Below, in pieces: positions 54,057 to 60,340 of a stretch of 60,340 bases of DNA. Position numbers and translations under genes: made by a program. The stretch spans positions 1 through 60,340 of the forward strand of contig NZ_BACP01000034.1 of the NCBI RefSeq assembly GCF_000260415.1, written 5' to 3'. Under the pieces are notes generated by a model. It was given only the letters and a program-made list of their open reading frames with translations, had not been told where the DNA came from and searched no databases. The stretch is from Liquorilactobacillus mali KCTC 3596 = DSM 20444 (GTDB lineage: Bacteria; Bacillota; Bacilli; Lactobacillales; Lactobacillaceae). The stretch's first letter is position 1. Each line of letters opens with the position of its first letter.

Positions 54057-54704
54057 CTAGTTGCCTTCGTTATTTATGGATAAGGCATTAATACCAATTA
54101 TTTTCTCAAGTGTATTAACCAACCTTGAATAATCAATTTGAGAGTAATTACTCACATTAACACGAAGTAATTTTCCTAAACTAAAATTTGCATATCCGCG
54201 GTCCCTCATTCGTCTTTCAAATGTTTCTATACTTGGCATCCCATCAAATTTTGTGTTTGATTCTAATACATCATCACGATGATAGTGATTCATCAGATGT
54301 CCGAGATGTCGTGGTTCTTCTTGATCACGATTACGTTGACGCCAATACAAAATATCAACTGGAGCCTCTAGCCTCACAGTAATTACTTGATAATCGTTTT
54401 TATATGCAATGCTTTTAAGATATGGTTTTTGTTTATAGCTAAAAGGATAATCACACAGTATCTGTTTTTCATAACTCATCATGAGTCCAACTGCTCGATA
54501 AAAACGTTCTCGTGCCTCTTCATCAAGAACTTTTTTTTGCTCTAAATTATCAAAACCAATTTCATCGTATATGTGTTCCTTAAACATATCTAGCGGCGTA
54601 TAAATTAGAAAAGGAAATGCTCGCATAATAATTCTTCCTGTGTAACTTTTACCTGTTCCTGGAGCTCCGGCTAATAAAATTAATGTTTTTTGTGCTGAAT
54701 TCAC
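54057..54704 (-). CDS. P-loop kinase-like ATP-binding protein (AAA_33/zeta-toxin-like)
   Basis: About 215-aa soluble protein. Walker A LLAGAPGTGKSYTG near the N-terminus, then DMFKEHIYDEIGFD in the position of the substrate loop, and QILCDYPFSYKQKP. The RQRNRDQEEPRH region looks like a kinase lid. The fold fits small-molecule or sugar kinases of the AAA_33 group; the substrate is unknown. GTG 54704 is chosen with GGTGA 5 nt upstream; a TTG at 54728 precedes the ribosome-binding site. It follows the aldolase of the sugar operon but a terminator hairpin lies between. Confidence 0.6.
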   Translation of the reverse strand: MNSAQKTLILLAGAPGTGKSYTGRIIMRAFPFLIYTPLDMFKEHIYDEIGFDNLEQKKVLDEEARERFYRAVGLMMSYEKQILCDYPFSYKQKPYLKSIAYKNDYQVITVRLEAPVDILYWRQRNRDQEEPRHLGHLMNHYHRDDVLESNTKFDGMPSIETFERRMRDRGYANFSLGKLLRVNVSNYSQIDYSRLVNTLEKIIGINALSINNEGN

Positions 54705-54732
54705 TACTATCACCATCCCCCACTGCAAAGTA

Positions 54733-54770
54733 AAAGATTGGAAAATTAACGAACTTTTCTCCCAATCTTT
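54733..54770 (-). terminator. Hairpin between aldolase and kinase genes
   Basis: AAAGATTGG ... CCAATCTTT, followed on the minus strand by TTTT. It would end the PTS operon before the kinase or reduce its expression. Confidence 0.6.
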
Positions 54771-54793
54771 ACTGTCACATTAAACAATACTTT

Positions 54794-55630
54794 TTATTTA
54801 TTCAAAAACAAACCTATCTTGTGTTTTACCACATCGTACACTGCCTTATTACATGGCATGATATTGTTTCGCAAAGAGTTATTAACTTCAGTTTTATCAA
54901 AATACTTCTTAGCAGTTCGTGTCCAAGCAACTAGTAATTCAGTGCCGACATTAAATTTACGAATACCATTTTCCGTCAGACGATGATAATCATTCTCGTT
55001 AACTCCAGTACCACCGTGGATCACAAGCGGCGTTGATATATTTGAATGAAGTTCTTCAATTAAATTCCAATTAAGTTTCGTTTTAGATTCAAACTGACCA
55101 TGATGAGTACCAACACCCACAGCAAGTGCATCAACAGGCACATTACTCAGAAATTCAAGTGCTTGTTTAGGATCGGTATAGACCCCTTCGGCAACAGTTA
55201 TTCCCTCCTCAGTACCCCCAATTGTACCAATTTCACATTCAACTGCTACACCATGTTTATGTGCATAATCTGTTACACGTAATGAACGTTCCATATTTTC
55301 TCGGAAGGGCAATGCCGAGCCATCAAACATTACAGAGCTGTATCCAGCATCAATTGCTTCTTTTATATTGTCAAAGGATTTAGCGTGGTCAAGATGTAAA
55401 TCCACATCGACAAGTAACTCTTCAGCCATCATTTTACATACAGCTACAAAGTTTTTCATTCCAACATATTTTGCAGTAGATTCACTGGTTTGAATGATAA
55501 CTGGCGATCCAGCATCTTTAGCTGCTCGAATCATATCAGGTACCATTTCAAGATTATGCGCATTAAAAGCACCCACAGTATAGTTCAATTTTTCTGCTTC
55601 CCCTAACATCGACTCAAGATTCTTGTACAT
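54794..55630 (-). CDS. Class II ketose-bisphosphate aldolase
   Basis: 278-aa zinc aldolase of the FbaA/GatY/KbaY family. Zinc ligands and catalytic residues: VDLHLDHAKSF (Asp, His), VGVGTHHGQF (His), LVIHGGTGV (His). The N-terminus TVGAFNAHNLEM matches tagatose- or fructose-bisphosphate aldolases. In a PTS operon it probably cleaves a phosphorylated ketose into two trioses. TAGGAGG ribosome-binding site; follows the TPR protein by 30 nt. Confidence 0.87.
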   Translation of the reverse strand: MYKNLESMLGEAEKLNYTVGAFNAHNLEMVPDMIRAAKDAGSPVIIQTSESTAKYVGMKNFVAVCKMMAEELLVDVDLHLDHAKSFDNIKEAIDAGYSSVMFDGSALPFRENMERSLRVTDYAHKHGVAVECEIGTIGGTEEGITVAEGVYTDPKQALEFLSNVPVDALAVGVGTHHGQFESKTKLNWNLIEELHSNISTPLVIHGGTGVNENDYHRLTENGIRKFNVGTELLVAWTRTAKKYFDKTEVNNSLRNNIMPCNKAVYDVVKHKIGLFLNK

Positions 55631-55660
55631 AAGATAACTCCTCCTATTTAGATATAATTT

Positions 55661-56053
55661 TCAGAACATGTTTGAACGCAGAACTCGTTTTGACATATCT
55701 AATAAACTATCAGTTTTCCCAATCCATTTTTGAATTTCAGCATCATCTTTAGCCACTGCCGCAATTTTGCGTTTTTCCTCATAAAGATTCAATAATACGT
55801 TATATGCATCACCAAACTGTTCCTTGATCTTCAAGCTTGCTTCATATGCAAAGATAGCATTATCTGTTTGATTAAGTTTCACATATACCGTACCAAGATC
55901 CTCATACAATTTAATTTTTTCATCATCAGCATTAGCCTCGCTTATCTCTTTTTTAAGATTTGCTGCTCTAATGATAAGATTTTCAATTTCCTTAGAAGTT
56001 AGTTCTTTAGCATTAGTAAACTCTACTTTTTTCTTTTTATTAAATCCAAACAT
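55661..56053 (-). CDS. TPR-like protein encoded in the PTS operon
   Basis: 130-aa soluble helical protein, Lys/Glu-rich N-terminus (FGFNKKKKVEFTNAKEL), with one clear tetratricopeptide unit (KLYEDLGTVYVKLNQTDNAI, FAYEASLKIKEQFGDAYNVL). No catalytic motif. ATG 56053 with GGGAG 8 nt upstream. Sits between the EIIC and the aldolase with short gaps, so it is part of the operon; a regulator, adaptor or chaperone is conceivable. I cannot name a function. Confidence 0.7.
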   Translation of the reverse strand: MFGFNKKKKVEFTNAKELTSKEIENLIIRAANLKKEISEANADDEKIKLYEDLGTVYVKLNQTDNAIFAYEASLKIKEQFGDAYNVLLNLYEEKRKIAAVAKDDAEIQKWIGKTDSLLDMSKRVLRSNMF

Positions 56054-56094
56054 GGCATCATCTCCCATCACAAAATCAGCTATTTTTGTCATAC

Positions 56095-57378
56095 CTAGAT
56101 TGCCTTCAAAATCGGTGCAAAAATAAATGCATACATTAATGCTGCGACAATCGTATCAGAATCAGTAGCACTAGCATTTACAAAACCAAGGCTTTGCAAA
56201 GCAACAACCAACAGTGCTGGGAGTAACGTAATGAACAAACCGTGAAGCACACCTCCAATGATTGCCCCTCGTCGCCCACCAACAACATTACCAAAAATTC
56301 CAGCAGTCCCACCTGCAAAAAAGTTTGTTAACATACCTGGTAAAATAACGGCTAGACCCATCACTGGCATTAAGAACATACCAATCACTGTACCAATTGT
56401 AGTTGTGACAAATCCGAGAATAACTGCGTTTGGTGAGTATGGGAAAAGAACAGGGCAATCTAACGCAGGTTTTGCATCGGGAACAAGCTTCATAGCAATA
56501 CCACGAAATGCTGGCACAATTTCTCCCAACAGAAGTCGAACCCCTGCCAACAGTACATAGACACCGACAACAAACTGAACAGCTTGTAGGAATGATTCGA
56601 CCATATAATTAGTCGTACCAACACCTGCCCACTTTGGACCTGCAAATGCAGCAGTGATTAAATACAAAGGGACCATAACAACAGCAACTGATAGGTAAGT
56701 ATCCTGCATAAATTCGAGAGCCTTAGGAAGTTTAATGTCCTCAACAGAATGCTTATTTTCACCACGTTCGCCAAAAATCCAGGCTGCACCTGCTTCAAAT
56801 AGATAACCGACTGTACAGAAGTGTCCTAATGCAATTGCATCATTACCAGTAATTTTGCGAACAAATGGTTGAGCTAATGCTGGCATAGCAACAGCAAAAA
56901 TACCGCCAATAATGCTCCCCAAAACAACCGTTACAACGGTATTGAAACCACAAATTTTACCGCCAACAACCGTCATTGTGGACATCCATAATAGCGCTTG
57001 ACCGGTCAAGAAAATGTACTTCCAGGGTGAAAAACGTGCAATAATAATGTTAACAATGAAGATACCTAGGAATGTAAACGCAATTTCATTACCTAATCCC
57101 AACGTGTTCATTGCTTGCCCATTGATTGCTTCTATGCTTGGAACAACACCGTTCAAATGAAATGCATGTTGAAAGATTTTACCAAAGTATGTCAAGCTAG
57201 CAGTAATAACCGTAGAACCCGCGCTCAGAACCTCAAATCCAAGTAAAGTTTTAAAAGTACCTGTGAGCACCGTACCGAATGATTTCTTTTGCAGAACTAA
57301 ACCCAGTAACGCAATAAGTGCGATGATAATAGCTGATTGCGTTAGAATATTTTGAATAATAAAATTAATAACAACCAT
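56095..57378 (-). CDS. PTS EIIC component, ascorbate (UlaA/SgaT) family
   Basis: 427-aa membrane permease of the UlaA-type EIIC with about 11-12 helices. Family motifs: FKTLLGFEVLSAGSTVI, GGKICGFNTV, GHFCTVGYLFEAGAAWIFG, RLLLGEIVPAFRGIA and PYSPNAVILGF. UlaA members transport L-ascorbate or other sugars and polyols with concomitant phosphorylation by EIIB. CTGGAGG ribosome-binding site. The sugar here is unknown because none of the ula catabolic genes follow. Confidence 0.9.
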   Translation of the reverse strand: MVVINFIIQNILTQSAIIIALIALLGLVLQKKSFGTVLTGTFKTLLGFEVLSAGSTVITASLTYFGKIFQHAFHLNGVVPSIEAINGQAMNTLGLGNEIAFTFLGIFIVNIIIARFSPWKYIFLTGQALLWMSTMTVVGGKICGFNTVVTVVLGSIIGGIFAVAMPALAQPFVRKITGNDAIALGHFCTVGYLFEAGAAWIFGERGENKHSVEDIKLPKALEFMQDTYLSVAVVMVPLYLITAAFAGPKWAGVGTTNYMVESFLQAVQFVVGVYVLLAGVRLLLGEIVPAFRGIAMKLVPDAKPALDCPVLFPYSPNAVILGFVTTTIGTVIGMFLMPVMGLAVILPGMLTNFFAGGTAGIFGNVVGGRRGAIIGGVLHGLFITLLPALLVVALQSLGFVNASATDSDTIVAALMYAFIFAPILKAI

Positions 57379-57412
57379 ATCGTCTTACCTCCAGACAAAT
57401 TTACTGATTACT

Positions 57413-57715
57413 TTATTCTGACAATTCTTTGATAACTGGAATAAGCTTTTCCTTAATTTCGTTCTCACTAACAATGTTGTGTAAAAATACAAAATGAATT
57501 TCTGGGTCCATCTCAAATTTTTCAAATTGCATTTTAAAATTTTCGGCCGAAACAATAATATCTGTCCTTAACCCTGGTGCTGATGATATAGATTCGTGCT
57601 CTAAATCTGCCTCAATTTTTTCCTTGCTAAGCACATCCTCTACCACCATTTGGCAAGCTAAAGAACTTCCCAGCCCATTACCACAAATAAAATAAATTTT
57701 CAATTTCTTATTCAT
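57413..57715 (-). CDS. PTS EIIB component, ascorbate/galactitol type
   Basis: 100-aa phosphotransfer protein with the phospho-cysteine in FICGNGLGSSLACQM (residue 11). Partner of the EIIC that follows. Its ATG is 2 nt after the stop of the regulator, inside a shared AAGGAG region, so the two are translationally coupled. Confidence 0.87.
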   Translation of the reverse strand: MNKKLKIYFICGNGLGSSLACQMVVEDVLSKEKIEADLEHESISSAPGLRTDIIVSAENFKMQFEKFEMDPEIHFVFLHNIVSENEIKEKLIPVIKELSE

Positions 57716-57717
57716 TT

Positions 57718-59826
57718 TTAAATCATCTCCTTAGTCTCATTTGGACCAAACAGCACTTTACAAAATTCGTTAATATCAGAAATATCAGCAAGTCTTTCAA
57801 CCTTATCTTGATCATTAATTAACCGCACAACAGATTTCATCACATTTAAGTGTGAGTAATTATCAACCGCTGCTAGACAAAAAATAATTTTAACAGGATC
57901 ATTTTCGGGATTTCCAAAATTGATTGGGTGGGCAAGTGTCATAATTGACACACCAAGTTTTTTTGCACCATCCTCTGGTCTTGCATGTGCCAATGCAATT
58001 GATGGACCAATAACGATATATGGCCCATAATCTTCAACTGATTCTATCATTGCCTTTACGTATCTCGACTCAATATAGTTTTCATCTAGGAGTGGCTTTG
58101 CAGACCTCATAATCGCATCTTTCCATCCACTAACTGGTACCTGTAATTGAATTTGACTATTGTTAATAAGATCCCTCAACATTGGTTGAACCTCTCTTTC
58201 ATTTATTTTCAACCTATTTTTTTCAAATACCCGCCGTAGCTCAAAAACCAAACTATTGCTAATGTCTATACTATTTTTTTTGAGAACAATCAATATATTA
58301 TTGAATAATCGTGCAGGTTCTAACTGATTTTCCTCATACTTTGATAGCTTAGAGTGTTCTTTTAAGAAATTTGCTACGGCTTGAACATCTTTAACAGAAG
58401 GTATCGGATTTACTTTAAGGCTCGGAAATCCTGCAATTTCAACATCAACTGTTTTAAAAACCAATCCAACTGGTATTTTATTCAGGATGTCAAGTTCAGA
58501 CACACTTAAAATTGCCAAAACGTCAACATTGAAATGCTCTTCAAGTTTTGCTGCCAGTAAACGTCCGGTTGCCAATCCATAGTTACAGATAATTGCAATT
58601 CTGTACTTGCGAACCTGTTCTTGACAAATTTCAACCTGTGTAGTTGAAAAGTAGACAGCAAGATATCCTATTTCATCGTCTGAGAGATTCATTTGATACT
58701 CCTGACCCCTTTTTAAAAAAAAAGCTTTAACCGAATTGAAGATTTCTGGATAACTTTGCATAATAGTCCTTTTTAACGGATTATATGCATTTACACTCCT
58801 ACTTTGTCTCTTAATTAATGCCGAGATATGCTTATATACCCGCTCGAATAGACTCTCACTTTTTGAAAATGGAAACTCAAGTGTTTCTTCCATCCACTCG
58901 ATCAACGCCAAACATATAATTTGTGATTTAGCCCAATTTTCCAATTCTGCTGGTTCATCAGAGTCAAAACTACTAATTGTAAATGCCAAATAACTGGCCT
59001 CTGATTTACCAATAATTTTCAAACCAAAATGTCCAATTATAGCGTTTACAAATTCTGATTGATGATCGTTAAGTGTAGCCACATCTGTATCTGCGTCAGT
59101 ATCAACATTATGACCATTTTGTACACGTAAGAGCCATACCATTGTCAGCACAATTGCTTGCTGTTGATAATTGTCATTTACTCCTAAATGTGAATCAGAA
59201 AAGATATCTCGTAAAATTTTTTTCAAATAAATAACATCAGTATTGTTAAAAACTTTTCTTGCTTCATTTACTAGTATTGTCGACCATTTAAATCTATCAC
59301 GAACTATATCTAAGATATTAGGCTGATGACTAAACATGTCTGTAAACATCATTCGAATCGCACGTTCATTTCCTTGCACGCTTACTCCACTTGTATGATT
59401 GGTAACAATACGCAATCCATAAGGTTGAACCAACTTTCGCAAATCACGCATATCGTTGTCCATTGTACTTTTACTAATTTGCATATCTTCTTGTAATTCA
59501 ACTAAAAATAAAGGGTCTTTAGCAAACAAGAATTCCATGAGCAAAAATATGATTCTTTGTTGTGGGTTTAAATACGAGTCATCTTGCACATTGTCGTTTG
59601 CCATCTGGATAAATTTTTTCATTATTGTCGAGGAGAACGGATTATAAATTGTACCCTTACTGATAACTATTTGATCAAGCCCTTTGCTGGCCAGCAATTC
59701 GTTGAGCTGTCTGATATCATTGCGTACAGTTTTGGTAGTCACTCCGAGCTGAATTGCTAAATCCTTCACCTTCAGCTCTTGTAAACCACTTATCACTTCT
59801 AATACCTGAATCAATTTATCTCGCAT
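57718..59826 (-). CDS. MtlR/BglG-type PTS regulator with PRDs and a C-terminal EIIA domain
   Basis: 702-aa multidomain activator. N-terminal HTH (KVKDLAIQLGVTTKTVRNDI), second HTH-like region, two PRD domains (~residues 190-410), an EIIB-like segment (~415-500, IICNYGLATGRLLA) that has tyrosine where a Cys might be expected, and an EIIA type-2 domain (~550-700) with the phospho-histidine in IALAHARPEDGAKKLGVS. Such regulators sense PTS flux through phosphorylation. ATG 59826 is preferred because GGTGAGA lies 6 nt upstream. First gene of the operon; a cre is upstream. Confidence 0.88.
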   Translation of the reverse strand: MRDKLIQVLEVISGLQELKVKDLAIQLGVTTKTVRNDIRQLNELLASKGLDQIVISKGTIYNPFSSTIMKKFIQMANDNVQDDSYLNPQQRIIFLLMEFLFAKDPLFLVELQEDMQISKSTMDNDMRDLRKLVQPYGLRIVTNHTSGVSVQGNERAIRMMFTDMFSHQPNILDIVRDRFKWSTILVNEARKVFNNTDVIYLKKILRDIFSDSHLGVNDNYQQQAIVLTMVWLLRVQNGHNVDTDADTDVATLNDHQSEFVNAIIGHFGLKIIGKSEASYLAFTISSFDSDEPAELENWAKSQIICLALIEWMEETLEFPFSKSESLFERVYKHISALIKRQSRSVNAYNPLKRTIMQSYPEIFNSVKAFFLKRGQEYQMNLSDDEIGYLAVYFSTTQVEICQEQVRKYRIAIICNYGLATGRLLAAKLEEHFNVDVLAILSVSELDILNKIPVGLVFKTVDVEIAGFPSLKVNPIPSVKDVQAVANFLKEHSKLSKYEENQLEPARLFNNILIVLKKNSIDISNSLVFELRRVFEKNRLKINEREVQPMLRDLINNSQIQLQVPVSGWKDAIMRSAKPLLDENYIESRYVKAMIESVEDYGPYIVIGPSIALAHARPEDGAKKLGVSIMTLAHPINFGNPENDPVKIIFCLAAVDNYSHLNVMKSVVRLINDQDKVERLADISDINEFCKVLFGPNETKEMI

Positions 59827-59851
59827 GTTCTCACCCCACATTTATATTTTA

Positions 59852-59865
59852 TGTAACCGCTTACT
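59852..59865 (-). promoter_or_regulatory. CcpA-binding site (cre)
   Basis: TGTAACCGCTTACT fits TGNAANCGNNNNCW. Located 26 nt upstream of the regulator start codon, close to the promoter of the sugar operon. Confidence 0.65.
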
Positions 59866-60197
59866 ATTTTAAAAGTACTAATTGTTTCCCTCACTATGGG
59901 AAAACAATTATTATTAGCTCTATACGCTGTAAAAGAGTATAATTCTTTCACTATATTTTCTTAATATCCTTCTAAATAAAAGCAGGTATTGTTTAAAATT
60001 TGTTCAGTCTCAAATGTACAACCTTTTTATTGTTGCTTGCCTTTAAATCCCTCTGTTCTTGTAAATATCATCTTACTGAAAACTATTATATTGAAAGTAA
60101 GTTTTTCTCGCTAAGGCTGTGCTGTTCTCACCCCACAAGTAAAATTTATGGTTTATCTAACCTTGATAATAAAAGGGGCTGTGCCATAAGTCCTTCA
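59866..60197. other. Intergenic region upstream of the sugar operon
   Basis: No gene recognised. It carries the promoter area of the regulator gene. Short frames here (for example 60000-60260) have no ribosome-binding site. Confidence 0.45.
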
Positions 60198-60252
60198 AAA
60201 AAGAAGAGATTAGCGAAAATTGTTCTTAGATTTTCACTAATCTCTTCTTTTT
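60198..60252. terminator. Bidirectional hairpin at right edge
   Basis: AAAAAGAAGAGATTAGCGAAA and its near-complete complement with T/A runs on both ends. Probably terminates a gene beyond the window edge. Confidence 0.6.
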
Positions 60253-60267
60253 GTTTATAAAGGGGTA

Positions 60268-60340
60268 TTGTTTTTGAAAGTGCTGGCTGCAATCGGTGCT
60301 TTTTATTTTTAATTATACCAAAAGAGCTTCACCAGAAAAA
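60268..60340. repeat. Second copy of the 65-nt repeat, cut by window end
   Basis: Resembles 20818-20880: GTGCTGGCTGCAA, T-rich stretch, TTATACCAAAAGAGC, CACCAGAAAAA. Probably continues into a family B hairpin outside the window. Confidence 0.55.

Overview
The window looks like chromosomal DNA of a low-GC Gram-positive bacterium, almost certainly a member of the Lactobacillaceae. I base this on strong AGGAGG-type ribosome-binding sites, T-box leaders, CcpA cre sites, BirA operators of the GTTAAC-N16-GTTAAC type, an Rgg regulator, PepN, and a fumarase plus soluble fumarate reductase pair. The genus cannot be fixed from this sequence. No tRNA, rRNA, CRISPR array, prophage or complete insertion sequence was seen.

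Layout. 0-7 kb: an Rgg regulator, an SsuABC-type importer and an arylsulfotransferase fused to a thioredoxin domain. 7-17.3 kb: mscL, a SERCA-type Ca2+ ATPase, an aldo/keto reductase, a lipid kinase with a 32-codon ORF directly upstream, a MacB-like ABC exporter, a quinone-oxidoreductase-like protein, and a DegV/DUF1836 pair. 17.3-21 kb: a decaying region with an orphan cre site, a pair of 52-nt inverted repeats, a phzF-like gene, a frameshifted HAD phosphatase and gene remnants. 21-24.5 kb: a flavin module (FMN_bind/FAD reductase, flavodoxin, ApbE) with a cre site. 24.7-25.2 kb: a scar made of three abutting gene fragments, one of them IS200/IS605 tnpA. 25.6-27.3 kb: divergent bioB and bioY under two BirA operators. 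27.7-36.8 kb: stress proteins, a second P-type ATPase, two MFS exporters, a GDPD, a HAD phosphatase with a probable ATT start, and an Rrf2 regulator. 36.8-39.8 kb: a TrpXYZ-like ABC operon behind a long attenuated leader. 40-44 kb: a DJ-1/PfpI protein and two divergent PanE-like reductases, each behind its own T-box (specifiers read as GUC Val and AUC Ile). 44-53.7 kb: pepN, a GH1/EIIB pair with cre, frdA-fumC, an aldo/keto reductase and a CDF metal exporter. 54-60 kb: an operon for an unidentified sugar (MtlR-type regulator carrying an EIIA domain, EIIB, UlaA-type EIIC, TPR protein, class II aldolase), also with a cre site.

How the genes work together. The window is rich in redox and overflow functions of a fermenting cell: malate to fumarate to succinate (fumC, frdA), an ApbE-flavinylated reductase, branched-chain 2-keto acid reduction (the T-box panE pair), and several NAD(P)H reductases. 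CcpA sites precede the carbohydrate and flavin operons. BioB plus BioY without other bio genes suggests salvage of dethiobiotin or biotin. Two families of dispersed hairpin repeats sit at gene ends and appear to serve as shared, mostly bidirectional, terminators.

Most unusual items: the arylsulfotransferase-thioredoxin fusion beside an SsuABC-like importer; the paired Val and Ile T-boxes on divergent panE paralogs; the TrpXYZ leader with a possible leader peptide; the inverted repeats whose 5-nt core has flipped relative to its flanks; and the FMN_bind reductase that lacks the fumarate-binding residues.
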